Shown: piece by piece, positions 34,675 to 43,687 of the stretch | Numbering within the stretch: position 1 is the stretch's first letter | Layout: each line of letters starts with the position of its first letter | Source: JANSYL01 sp963921255 | GTDB taxonomy: Bacteria; Pseudomonadota; Alphaproteobacteria; Rhodobacterales; Rhodobacteraceae | DNA: 64,000 nt | NCBI GenBank assembly: GCA_963921255.3 | Contig: CAWUEW020000002.1 | Location: forward strand, 372,001 to 436,000 | Direction of reading: 5' to 3' | Made by a program: the position numbers and the translations under genes | The notes under the pieces: generated by a model | Databases searched by the model: none | Told to the model about the DNA's origin: nothing | Seen by the model: only the letters and a program-made list of their open reading frames with translations

Positions 34675-35355
34675 TTAGTATTGCTGGCGGTAGAAGTGAT
34701 GGACGCCGTAGGTCGCCGTGCGCGGATACAGGCGCGCCCACCGCGGGTTCACCCAGTTCGCGTGATAATGCGTGGCCCCATCGGTCAGATCGCGCGGCGC
34801 GCCATCCATCATGATACGGGCGACATGTCCCAGACGGTGCCATGCGCCGGTGTCGTGGATCGTCTCGGGGTTGCCGTCACAGGTGTAGGTGAACTGGCAG
34901 GCGTACTGGCGGCCTGTGCCTTGGTTCACCACGCCACAGATCGTGTTGGGATAGTTGCGGTGGTCGACCCGGTTGAGGATCACCTCGGCCACGGCATACT
35001 GGCCGACGACTTCCTCACCGCGCGCTTCGAAGTACAAAGCCTCGGTCAGGCAGCGCCATTCCCCATTGCCGCGCGACCGGCCCATGGCCGTCAATTCCGC
35101 ATTGGTCATGACCCGGGGGTCGTTGCCAGACCGATTACCGCGCACCGGTCCGGTAAACGGCGCCGCGAGCCGTTGGAGGCGTGCATTCGACACGGCGGCC
35201 AGAGATTGCGTTTCAACGCCCATCACATCTTGGAGCAATGCGCCAACGCCAGACGGCCCAGTTGAACTGGAAAACGTCACATCGGCGGATGCCGTGCTCA
35301 CAGGCAAAACGATCGCAGCGGCCAAAGCGACTGCGCGCAGACAGATGTTCATCAT
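34675..35355 (-). CDS. secreted cell-wall hydrolase (SleB / Hydrolase_2 domain)
   Basis: This 226-residue protein has a signal peptide (AVALAAAIVLPVSTASA) and a C-terminal SleB-type amidase/transglycosylase domain from about residue 95: LTEALYFEARGEEVVGQYAVAEVILNRVDHRNYPNTICGVV, then CQFTYTCDGN and THYHANWVNPRWA. The catalytic Glu is expected in ALYFEARGE. Family members act on peptidoglycan. The adjacent folB lies 99 bases downstream on the same strand and is unrelated. Confidence 0.88.
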   Translation of the reverse strand: MMNICLRAVALAAAIVLPVSTASADVTFSSSTGPSGVGALLQDVMGVETQSLAAVSNARLQRLAAPFTGPVRGNRSGNDPRVMTNAELTAMGRSRGNGEWRCLTEALYFEARGEEVVGQYAVAEVILNRVDHRNYPNTICGVVNQGTGRQYACQFTYTCDGNPETIHDTGAWHRLGHVARIMMDGAPRDLTDGATHYHANWVNPRWARLYPRTATYGVHHFYRQQY

Positions 35356-35501
35356 ACCCCTTCCCGGGTGTCCCCTACGGCCTCGGGCGGACCGCTTTGC
35401 GAGGAGTGTAGCGTTTGTTCACAGCTTTTCAAAACGCCCACGGGGTTTAGCGTCCGAGCCGCAAACCGACTCAAGGTCTTGTATCCGCATGGGTGGCTTG
35501 A

Positions 35502-38057
35502 TCAGCCAGTTGCAGGTGCAACCGTATCAACGTCGTGCGGCAACTCTTTGTCAAAAATGGACAATTGTGCGGCAGCAAGTTTGGCAACTGGCACCCGGAA
35601 GGGCGAGCATGAGACATAGTCAAACCCGGCCTTTCGGCAGAAGGCGATGGCCTCGGGCTGGCCGCCATGTTCGCCGCAAAGCGACAAAATGACGTCCTCG
35701 CGGGATTGGCGGCCGCGATCGGCCCCCAGCAGCAACAATTCCCCCACGCCATCGACATCCAACTGGGTGAACGGGTCCTCGTTAAAGACCCCCTGCTGGA
35801 CATAAGCCGACATGAAACGGCCCGCGTCATCGCGGCTCAAGCCATAAGTCATTTGGGTCAAGTCATTGGTCCCGAACGACAAAAACGAAGCGTGCTCGGC
35901 AATTTCACCGGATCGCAGCGCCGCGCGCGGTGTTTCGACCATGACGCCCAAACGATAGGCAAAGTCTTTCCCGTTTTCGGCACGGACCGCGGCCGCCACG
36001 GCGTCAACGCGGGATTTCACAAGCTCCACCTCGCGGCGGGCCGAGACCAGCGGGATCATGATTTCAGGAACCACCGGGGCGCCCTTCTTCGATGCCTTGA
36101 TCGTGGCCTCGAATATGGCGCGGGCCTGCATTTCGTAAATCTCGGGAATTGTGACGCCCAGCCGGACGCCCCGCATGCCAAGCATCGGGTTGAACTCTTC
36201 CAAGCTTTCGATTCGCGCTGCCACGCGGCTCACGGGAAGGTCCAAGGCCTCGGCCAAGGCGCGTACGCCTTCGCGGCCACCGGGAAGGAATTCGTGGAGC
36301 GGCGGGTCGAACAGGCGAATGCACACGGGTTGACCCTGCATCAACTTGAACAATTCAACGAAATCCGCGCGTTGCATGGGCAGCAAGCGGTCCAGTGCGG
36401 CAGACCGGTCGCCAGGGTTTTCCGCAAAGATCATCTCGCGCATGACCGTCAGGCGCGCAGGGTCAAAGAACATATGCTCGGTCCGGCACAGGCCGATCCC
36501 GTCGACACCGAACCGCTGCGCCATGGCCGCATCTTCGGCCGTGTCGGCATTCGCCCGAATGCCGATGTCGCGGGCGTGGTCGGCCCAATCCATCAAGGTT
36601 GCAAAGGCCCCGCCCATGGCCGGTTCGATCATTTCGGCGGCGCCCACCAGCACGTCCCCTGTCGATCCGTCGACCGTGATGATGTCGCCTTCATGGAACA
36701 CCTTGCGGCCGGGGACGGTCATGGTTTTCTTGCGCAAATCCAGCTGAAGACGGGTTGCGCCCGCCACGCAGGGCAAACCCAATCCACGCGCAATCACGGC
36801 GGCATGGCTGGTCATCCCCCCCCGTTCGGTCAGGATGGCCTGCGCCGCATGCATGCCGCGGATGTCTTCGGGACTGGTTTCCCGGCGCACCAGGATGCAG
36901 GCATCGCCCTGGGCTGCGGCGGCCTGAGCAGCGGTGGCCGAAAAGACGATCTTGCCTGTGGCCGCGCCGGGGGCAGCGGCGATCCCGCGGGTCAGGACAT
37001 CGCGGGGGGCATCCGGTTCGACCTGCCGGTGCAACAACTGGTTCAGCGTGAACGGCTGAACCCGCGACAACGCCTCGTCCGACGTGATGATACCGTCCTC
37101 GGCCAGGGCCACGGCGATTGCAACTTCGGCCCGGCCCGACCGCGGCACGCGCACCGCATCCAGGATCGACAGCTGTCCGTTCATCAGCGTGAACTCGATC
37201 TGCATTTCTTCGCGCAGCCGGGTGCGCATAAGGGCACCGGCGTCCCGCAAAGCTGAGACCGCCTCAGGCGCGTCATCCTCAAGCGCCTTGCCACGCGGAT
37301 CCTGCTCGATGAATTGTGCGTCCGCCTCGCTCAACGCGGCGCGCCCTTGTCCTTGCGGCAGATAGCGTCCGGTGATCTGGGGTTGCCCGCTGTCGCCATT
37401 GACGAACTGAACCACACCCGAGCCCGACAGGCCTTGCCCGATCCCAAGCGCCATGCGCTGCACGACGAGGCCAAGGCCCGCATCCGCTGGCGCCCCTTGC
37501 GCCTGCCGCAAGAGCCGCGCGGTGGTGCCATCCCAGGCGCGCGCCATGGACCGAAGCACCTCGGCCAGCTGTTCGGACGGCGATTGGGGGAACGGCTCTT
37601 CCATCTCGGCCTCGAATTGCCCTTTGGCCAGTCGCGGGGTCATCGGGCCTTCGAAGGCGTCGGCGTCCAAGCGCAGCACATCCACGGCATAGGTTCGAAT
37701 GAAACTCACATACAGCGCGTCCGCGGCGTCGGGCCCGTGCAACGCCGCCAGCTCCGCGCATTTTTCGTCGTTCATCCCGATGTTCAGAATCGTCCCGGGC
37801 CCGCCCCAATCCGCAGCCTGACTGGACGAGCGCACCGACACCAACGCCCCACCGCCAAACACACCGGACAGCGCGGACATGTCCGGCAACCGGCCATTGG
37901 CGATCGCGCGGACCGTATCAAAGCTGAGGGCGACGGTCAGAGGCACCGGCAGATCGAGACGGATCAGCCGCTGAAGGCATTTCGCACGGTTGCCATGGGT
38001 CGAGGTTCGCACCTCGGCCGTCTTGGTGATCTCGGTGAAATCCGGGGTTGTGAGCAT
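35502..38057 (-). CDS. ppdK: PEP-utilising enzyme, pyruvate phosphate dikinase-like
   Basis: This 851-residue protein has the PPDK order: an ATP-grasp N-terminal region, the phosphohistidine domain (ERGGMTSHAAVIARGLGLPCVAGA, His near residue 440) and the C-terminal PEP/pyruvate barrel (SFGTNDLTQMTYGLSRDDAG, VILSLCGEHGGQP with the active Cys). The first 60 residues and the nucleotide segment SVRSSSQAADWGGPGTILNIGMND depart from the standard SVRSGARASMPGMMDT, so the ATP half is divergent and the reaction may differ. Typical PPDK has about 880 residues. The ATG at 38057 is chosen because the conserved start follows. Confidence 0.82.
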   Translation of the reverse strand: MLTTPDFTEITKTAEVRTSTHGNRAKCLQRLIRLDLPVPLTVALSFDTVRAIANGRLPDMSALSGVFGGGALVSVRSSSQAADWGGPGTILNIGMNDEKCAELAALHGPDAADALYVSFIRTYAVDVLRLDADAFEGPMTPRLAKGQFEAEMEEPFPQSPSEQLAEVLRSMARAWDGTTARLLRQAQGAPADAGLGLVVQRMALGIGQGLSGSGVVQFVNGDSGQPQITGRYLPQGQGRAALSEADAQFIEQDPRGKALEDDAPEAVSALRDAGALMRTRLREEMQIEFTLMNGQLSILDAVRVPRSGRAEVAIAVALAEDGIITSDEALSRVQPFTLNQLLHRQVEPDAPRDVLTRGIAAAPGAATGKIVFSATAAQAAAAQGDACILVRRETSPEDIRGMHAAQAILTERGGMTSHAAVIARGLGLPCVAGATRLQLDLRKKTMTVPGRKVFHEGDIITVDGSTGDVLVGAAEMIEPAMGGAFATLMDWADHARDIGIRANADTAEDAAMAQRFGVDGIGLCRTEHMFFDPARLTVMREMIFAENPGDRSAALDRLLPMQRADFVELFKLMQGQPVCIRLFDPPLHEFLPGGREGVRALAEALDLPVSRVAARIESLEEFNPMLGMRGVRLGVTIPEIYEMQARAIFEATIKASKKGAPVVPEIMIPLVSARREVELVKSRVDAVAAAVRAENGKDFAYRLGVMVETPRAALRSGEIAEHASFLSFGTNDLTQMTYGLSRDDAGRFMSAYVQQGVFNEDPFTQLDVDGVGELLLLGADRGRQSREDVILSLCGEHGGQPEAIAFCRKAGFDYVSCSPFRVPVAKLAAAQLSIFDKELPHDVDTVAPATG

Positions 38058-38149
38058 CTGCAACCTTTTCGCACGCGCAGCAAAAGATACAACCCATGCG
38101 CGACCTGTCCAGTCCACCCGCGCATTTCTTGCCCATTTCCTGCGCAGAC

Positions 38150-38195
38150 CCCGAAAAAGTCGACTTTTTCGGGCCAGAACCGTCGACGGTTCTGG
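38150..38195. other. two abutting perfect palindromes between glyS and ppdK
   Basis: CCCGAAAAAGTC/GACTTTTTCGGG (38150-38173, 24 bp) and CCAGAACCGTC/GACGGTTCTGG (38174-38195, 22 bp) follow each other directly, three bases downstream of the glyS stop and 93 bases before the ppdK start. Neither is followed by a clear T-run, so they could be a terminator variant, a repeat-type palindrome or protein sites. Confidence 0.75.
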
Positions 38196-38198
38196 CGT

Positions 38199-40451
38199 CT
38201 AGCCTTCGAGTTTCGACAAATCCGCGACCTGGCCGCAGGTGTCGACAATCTGATGCAGGAGGTTCAGGCGGTTGCGCCGCACGATCTGGTTCTCGGCATT
38301 GACCTGAACGGCTTCGAAAAAGGCATCAATGGGCGCCCGCAGGGTCGCCATCTGCGTCATGGCGGCCGCGAAATCCTCGGCCTCGAGGGCCGGCGCGATC
38401 GCGGTCGTGGCCGTATCCAGGGCCGCAAACAGGGCGCGTTCTTCCTCGGTTTCGGCGAATTTCGGATCCGCGCCGAACCGATACTCGACCCCGTCCTTCG
38501 CTTCGGCCTGGGTCAGAATGTTGGCCGCGCGGCGGTAGCCCTGCACCAGGTTCTCGCCATCTGGGGTCTGCAGAAAGGCGGCCAAGGCCTCGGCCCGGGC
38601 GATCACCAGCGCAATGTCATCCGTCGGCGGTTTCGACAAGGCCGCGTCGATCACGTCATGCCCAATCCCTTCAGCGCGCAAATGCACCTTCAGACGGTCA
38701 TGGAAAAAGGCCAGAAGGTCGGTCGACAGATCCGGCACAAGGTCACCCACGGTGCGCAAGACCGTGCCATCGGCCAAGTCGGGCGCGGCGTCCTGGGATT
38801 GCAGCCGGTCCAAAACCGCACGGTACGCTGCGCCAAAAACGCCATGATCCGCGATTTCGGTCAGGATTTCTTCCAGCGTGTCGATCTCATTGTCGGCGGC
38901 ATCGGCGCGGTTCAGGTCAATCTTGTGGGCCAACAACTGGCGATCAATGAACCGGTCCAGCCGCAGGCGCTGGTTGTGGTGCAACAGAATACGGATCACA
39001 CCAAGCGCCGCGCGGCGCAAGGCAAACGGGTCTTTCGAACCGGTGGGCTTTTCATCAATCGCCCAGAAGCCGGTAAGAAGGTCGATTTTGTCGGCCAGGG
39101 CGACCGCCACCGAAACCGGCGCCTCCGGCACATCATCTGACGGGCCAAGCGGCTGGTAATGGTCTTCGCACACCGCGGCGACCGCCTCGGGATGCCCGGC
39201 AGCCTTGGCGTAGTAACGCCCCATGACGCCCTGCAATTCGGGGAACTCGTACACCATCTCGGAACTGAGATCGGCTTTCGCGATACGGGCCGCGGTTTCC
39301 GCTTCGTCGGCGTCTGCACCGACCATCGGTGCGATGTCGCGCGCCAGCGCGGCAATTCGGCCAATGCGGGCCGCCTGATTGCCAAGGCGCCGTTCGAAGG
39401 TCACCTTCTCGAGCGCCGTCAACCAATCCGCCATCCCGGCCTTGGCAATGCGCAGGTCGTTTTCCCAAAAGAACTTGGCGTCCGACAAGCGGGCCGACAG
39501 GACCTTCTGGTTGCCCGCCAGGATCGTCGCGCCGTCATCATCGGTGGTCCGGTTCGCGACCGTGATGAACTGTTCGATCCGGCCCGTCCCCGGGTTGCGC
39601 ACGGAAAAGAACTTCTGATGTTCCCGCATTGACGTCTGGAGCACCTCGGGCGGCAGATCCAGGAAGTCCGCGCCGATCTGGCCCATCAGGACAACCGGCC
39701 ACTCCACAAGACCCGAGACTTCGGCCAGAAGGCTGGCGTCTTCCACGACTTCAAGACCCTGCGCAAAGGCCATGTTCGTCGCGTCGTGCCAGATGGCTTC
39801 GGCCCGGGCCTCGGCGGACAGAACGACATGCGCCTTGGCAAGCTTGGCCGAATAATCGTCGAAGGACGTCACCTGAAATGCGCCAGGCGACAGGAAGCGG
39901 TGGCCTTCGGTCGTGTCGCCGGCGGCGATCCCATCGACGTCGAACGGAACGACCTCTGACCCGGCTTCGTCCGAGAGCACACACAGGATGCGATGCAGAG
40001 GGCGCACCCACCGCAGGCTTCCCGCGCCCCATCGCATCGATTTTGGCCATGGGAAATTGCGCACGACCTGGGGCACGACCTCGGCGATGATGTCCGACGC
40101 GGGCCGGCCGGACCGCTCGATCACGGCAAAGAAGACATCGCCTTTCTTGTCGGGGCGTACCTCGAGTTGGTCGCGGGTGACGCCCGCGCCGCGCAAAAAC
40201 CCGTCGATCGCCTTCTCGGGCGCGTCGACACGCGGACCGCGCCGTTCTTCCCGCGTGTCGGGTGAGGCAGCCGCCAGATCTTCGATCGTCAGCGTCAGGC
40301 GCCGCGGCGTCGAAAACGCGCCCGCGCTGGCATAGGTCAACCCCGCCTCGACCAATCCATCGGTGACCAGTTTCTTGAGGTCTTCGGCGGCCTTGCGCTG
40401 CATCCGCGCAGGGATTTCCTCGGAAAACAGTTCGAGCAGCAGGTCAGGCAT
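38199..40451 (-). CDS. glyS: glycine-tRNA ligase beta subunit
   Basis: This 750-residue protein has the beta-subunit opening LLLELFSEEIPARMQRKA, the segment EVLQTSMREHQKFFSV and the C-terminal anticodon-binding region near residues 650-745. With GlyQ it forms the alpha2-beta2 glycyl-tRNA synthetase. It is the last gene of the glyQ...glyS cluster, 136 bases after the small membrane protein. The palindrome pair follows it. Confidence 0.97.
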   Translation of the reverse strand: MPDLLLELFSEEIPARMQRKAAEDLKKLVTDGLVEAGLTYASAGAFSTPRRLTLTIEDLAAASPDTREERRGPRVDAPEKAIDGFLRGAGVTRDQLEVRPDKKGDVFFAVIERSGRPASDIIAEVVPQVVRNFPWPKSMRWGAGSLRWVRPLHRILCVLSDEAGSEVVPFDVDGIAAGDTTEGHRFLSPGAFQVTSFDDYSAKLAKAHVVLSAEARAEAIWHDATNMAFAQGLEVVEDASLLAEVSGLVEWPVVLMGQIGADFLDLPPEVLQTSMREHQKFFSVRNPGTGRIEQFITVANRTTDDDGATILAGNQKVLSARLSDAKFFWENDLRIAKAGMADWLTALEKVTFERRLGNQAARIGRIAALARDIAPMVGADADEAETAARIAKADLSSEMVYEFPELQGVMGRYYAKAAGHPEAVAAVCEDHYQPLGPSDDVPEAPVSVAVALADKIDLLTGFWAIDEKPTGSKDPFALRRAALGVIRILLHHNQRLRLDRFIDRQLLAHKIDLNRADAADNEIDTLEEILTEIADHGVFGAAYRAVLDRLQSQDAAPDLADGTVLRTVGDLVPDLSTDLLAFFHDRLKVHLRAEGIGHDVIDAALSKPPTDDIALVIARAEALAAFLQTPDGENLVQGYRRAANILTQAEAKDGVEYRFGADPKFAETEEERALFAALDTATTAIAPALEAEDFAAAMTQMATLRAPIDAFFEAVQVNAENQIVRRNRLNLLHQIVDTCGQVADLSKLEG

Positions 40452-40587
40452 CGGAGCGGGCTTTCAACTCAGGTCTGGGTGGCGGCAAGGGGCACAGGCC
40501 CGCCGCGCGTCAGGTGCAATCTTCGGGTGTGCTTTTGCGCGGAATGGCGGATCGGTGCAAGTCGCCTTTGTTGCGCGGGAGCGGCCG

Positions 40588-41049
40588 CTAGGGGTCCAGT
40601 GTCCCGTTCCATTGATGCCACGCGAAGGCGCGCCCGTCGGGAAACACGGCCAAGACGCGATCCGCGCCGGGTCTAATTTCACTTTGGGCCAGAACGGCAA
40701 CGGCCTCCCCCGCCTCAAGCGCGGCCCCGATCGCAGGGGCATCGAAACAAGTGAACCAATCAGGCGCGATCAAGGGGGTCGGGTCTTCAAACGGCACGCC
40801 TTCAACGGCAAGTGCGCGTCCGGCGTCGTCGAGCGTCAGACAAGCGCGGAACCGCAATGGGGACGTGTCCGCATCAATGCCTTCGAAGGCGTCGTAGGGC
40901 AGCGCAACCGTGTCGCCGGTGGCCAAAGTCACCTGCAGGTCGGCGGCTTCAATCGGAGCGTAGTAGGCGCGTGTCTGGAACCACCATTGGGTTGCCCCGA
41001 ACAGCGCCGTCACCGCAAGGATCACAATCACCACCACTCGACCATTCAT
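40588..41049 (-). CDS. small membrane-anchored protein of the glyQS cluster (DUF6446-like)
   Basis: This 153-residue protein has one N-terminal membrane helix (VVVIVILAVTALFGATQWWF) and a periplasmic domain with two cysteines (FRACLTLDD, WFTCFDAP) that may pair. I recall the family DUF6446, found in Rhodobacteraceae near glyQS, with no known role. Its position between the glyQ and glyS genes is conserved in relatives as far as I remember. Confidence 0.7.
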   Translation of the reverse strand: MNGRVVVIVILAVTALFGATQWWFQTRAYYAPIEAADLQVTLATGDTVALPYDAFEGIDADTSPLRFRACLTLDDAGRALAVEGVPFEDPTPLIAPDWFTCFDAPAIGAALEAGEAVAVLAQSEIRPGADRVLAVFPDGRAFAWHQWNGTLDP

Positions 41050-41109
41050 GTCCGTTTTCCCGCTGTTCCATCAGGTGCCCCGCCACGACCCGGACCGCGG
41101 CCACGCACA

Positions 41110-41819
41110 TCAGTGCCAATAGGCGTTGAGATAGGCGTCCGTGCAGGTTTCGGCAAAACGACGGAACCGATTGAGGCGCGGCATATCGCGCCACGGATTA
41201 AACCGCTCATGCGTTTCCACGAACAGCGCGTCAAACGGGCGCTCACCGGTCATGACACGCTCCAGGATTGGCCATTCGGCCCCCTCGATGTCCATCTTGA
41301 TCAGCGCCGGGCGTTCGGGCAGCCCCGCAATGAAAGCGAACAGATCGATCTGGGGCACGTCGACAAAGTTTTTGGGATCCATGGCAAACCGGCTGGTCCG
41401 CGCCACGGACGACCCAAGTGACTTGCCCAATGGATTGTCGTCATAGTTTTTCGCCCGCAGAAGCCGGACGGTGGCCTGCGACGCGCCGATAGCTTCGGGC
41501 CTCAAGGTGACGTTGGGCAGCGCCCCAACACGCTCTGCCAGAATTGCGAAGGTGGCGGGATCCGTTTAAAGGCGATCACGTCGGCACCGGTCTCGGCAAG
41601 GGCACTGGTGAAATCCCCGACATTCGCCCCAAGGTCGAGGACGATGTCCCCCGGCCCAAGGGATGCCAGACGCTGTTCGAAGGCTGCGTGGGCGAGATGG
41701 GCCAGTTTCGCCTTCACCTTTCGGTATGGCCGGAAGCCAAGGCCGAACGGCCGAAAGCTTTGGTCGAAGAACTTGCGTTCGGTTTCGGACAACTGATCTC
41801 GGATGGGCGCTGTCGACAC
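41110..41819 (-). pseudogene. FkbM-family methyltransferase, frameshifted duplicate
   Basis: The first frame encodes the N-terminal half and SAM motif (IVLDLGANVGDFTSALAETGADVIAF) and then reads nonsense KRIPPPSQFW to a stop at 41502. The second (ending at 41110) continues with RPEAIGASQATV and the signature PALIKMDIEGAEWPIL, ending YLNAYWH. Moving one base near 41563-41567 restores an intact frame (DPATFAILAERV). It starts at GTG 41819, two bases past the stop of the intact paralogue upstream, so this is a tandem duplication in which one copy has decayed. The C-terminal FVETHER and YLNxYW motifs are shared. Confidence 0.82.
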
Positions 41820-41821
41820 GG

Positions 41822-42589
41822 CTAACCCCAATACAGGTTCAGATAGGATGGACACTCGGCGCGGGCCCAAGCTTGCAAGCCGGCGATCCGTGGCAGGGTT
41901 GAAGGATCCATCCGCTCGTGCGTTTCGACAAAAAGCGCCGTTTTCGGCGTCAGGAGACCCTCGGCCCGAAGCGCGTCCAACACGTCCAACTCGGCCCCCT
42001 CGATATCCATCTTGATCAGCGACGGCGCCTGCGGAAGATCCGCGAGAATGCGCCGAATGTCCCGCACTTTGATCGTGCGGCTTTGGTGGCCATCGGTGCG
42101 ATAGCGATCATGGGCGATGCTGGCGGCTTTTGATGCGCTGCGCGGACTGGACGAAAACGAGGCCGGCAGGATCAGGTCCGCCTCACCGTCGAAATCCGCA
42201 ACTGCGGCGTTGTTGAGATGCACGTGGGCCTGTCCGGCAAAGCGCTCGGCGAGGAGGGCAAATGTGTCCGGCTCGGGTTCATAGGCGTGCACCGTGGCGC
42301 CATTGGCCGCCAGTTTCGCGGTCATGTCACCGATATTCGCCCCGAGATCCAATGCGATGCCCGACGGACCCAAATCTTGCGCGAGTGCCTGGAATCTGTC
42401 TTCCGCGCGGTGCTGCAAACGCCGCTTGAGTTTCCGATACCCGATATGGCCGAGCGTTCCGGGCAAGCGCGACAGGGCGCCAAAGGCGTGCTCCGCGCCA
42501 TTGGAGGGGGACAGGTATTGGGCCGCAAAGCGACGGGGGGATTGGGGCGTCAGGCCGCCATCCACCGGCCTCCGTCTGCACAAAGGCAT
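41822..42589 (-). CDS. FkbM-family SAM-dependent methyltransferase (intact copy)
   Basis: This protein of up to 255 residues has IALDLGANIGDMTAKLAANGATVHAYEPEPDTF (SAM-binding) and SLIKMDIEGAELDVLDAL (family signature). The start is uncertain: ATG at 42589 or GTG near 42564 with GGAGG shortly before it. The gene begins inside the reading frame of glyQ. It is followed by a decayed paralogue. A transferred or duplicated unit between glyQ and the DUF6446-like gene is the simplest view. Confidence 0.82.
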   Translation of the reverse strand: MPLCRRRPVDGGLTPQSPRRFAAQYLSPSNGAEHAFGALSRLPGTLGHIGYRKLKRRLQHRAEDRFQALAQDLGPSGIALDLGANIGDMTAKLAANGATVHAYEPEPDTFALLAERFAGQAHVHLNNAAVADFDGEADLILPASFSSSPRSASKAASIAHDRYRTDGHQSRTIKVRDIRRILADLPQAPSLIKMDIEGAELDVLDALRAEGLLTPKTALFVETHERMDPSTLPRIAGLQAWARAECPSYLNLYWG

Positions 42590-43472
42590 CCGCGCAGGCT
42601 TTGGCCAAGGCGCGCACGCGGCCGATGTAAGCTTGGCGCTCGGTCACCGAGATCACCCCGCGCGCGTCCAACAGGTTGAACAGGTGGCTGGCCTTGATGC
42701 ACTGGTCATACGCGGGATGCGCCATCACGATCCGCTTGCCGGTCTTGGGATCGTCGTGCGGTGCGTCGAGGATCGCGCGACACTCGGCTTCGGCTTCCTC
42801 GAAATGCCGGAAGAGCAACGCGGTATCGGCGGTGTCGAAATTCCAGCGGCTGTATTCTTCTTCGGTCTGCCGGAACACATCGCCATAGGTCAGCGCGATC
42901 GGGGCCTCCGGGTCATTGAAGGGCATATCCATCACGTGGTCGATTCCCAGGACGTACATGGCCAGACGCTCCAGCCCGTAGGTCAATTCGCCGGACACCG
43001 GATGGCAGTCATGCCCGCCGACCTGCTGGAAATAGGTGAACTGGCTCACCTCCATGCCGTCACACCACACTTCCCATCCAAGGCCCCATGCCCCGAGAGT
43101 CGGGCTTTCCCAGTCATCTTCGACGAACCGGATATCGTGCAGATCCATGTCGATGCCGATGGCTTCGAGCGATCCGAGATACAGGTCCTGCAGGTTGGGT
43201 GGGCTCGGTTTGATGAGCACCTGGTACTGGTAGTAGTGCTGCAGGCGGTTTGGGTTTTCACCATAACGCCCGTCGGTCGGGCGGCGCGACGGCTGCACGT
43301 AGGCCGCAGACCACGCACGCGACCCGAGGGAACGGAGCGTCGTCGCAGGATGGAACGTGCCCGCCCCGACCTCCATGTCGTAAGGTTGCATGATCGCGCA
43401 GCCTTGGGCCGACCAGTAGGACTGGAGGCGCAGGATGATTTCCTGAAAGCTTCGGGGCGCTGTGTCTGCCAT
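42327..43472 (-). CDS. glyQ: glycine-tRNA ligase alpha subunit with a C-terminal read-through
   Basis: This has the standard GlyQ sequence from the N-terminus (SFQEIILRLQSYWSAQGCAIMQPYDMEVGAGTFHPATTLRSLG) to residue ~306 (KACADAFVQTEAGGWRP), which is where the enzyme normally ends at about 300-310 residues. The frame continues for a further 75 residues (DAPIPPSLCGPIP...), overlapping the FkbM gene in another frame by 263 bases. These residues are low-complexity Arg/Pro-rich and look like read-through rather than a domain. A lost stop at the FkbM junction is the likely cause. Confidence 0.9.
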   Translation of the reverse strand: MADTAPRSFQEIILRLQSYWSAQGCAIMQPYDMEVGAGTFHPATTLRSLGSRAWSAAYVQPSRRPTDGRYGENPNRLQHYYQYQVLIKPSPPNLQDLYLGSLEAIGIDMDLHDIRFVEDDWESPTLGAWGLGWEVWCDGMEVSQFTYFQQVGGHDCHPVSGELTYGLERLAMYVLGIDHVMDMPFNDPEAPIALTYGDVFRQTEEEYSRWNFDTADTALLFRHFEEAEAECRAILDAPHDDPKTGKRIVMAHPAYDQCIKASHLFNLLDARGVISVTERQAYIGRVRALAKACADAFVQTEAGGWRPDAPIPPSLCGPIPVPLQWRGARLWRPVALARNARPYRVSETQAAFAAPRGRQIPGTRARFGSVGHRIGSRGEYR

Positions 43473-43687
43473 GATCGTGCCGATCCCTGGATCTGAAGTG
43501 CGGGCAAAGTTTGCGCCTCCATAGTTGCGTGGGGCGACACGGTCAACGGAGGCGGACCAGTATTGAGGTTGCCTTTATGGTCAGGGATGGTGCATTCCGA
43601 AATGAATTAACTTTTTGCCTGCCGCGCCAAGGGGATTGCCCACGCGGATTGGGCGCAGGGATCGGATAAGACAGGGTTTTCGAAACG

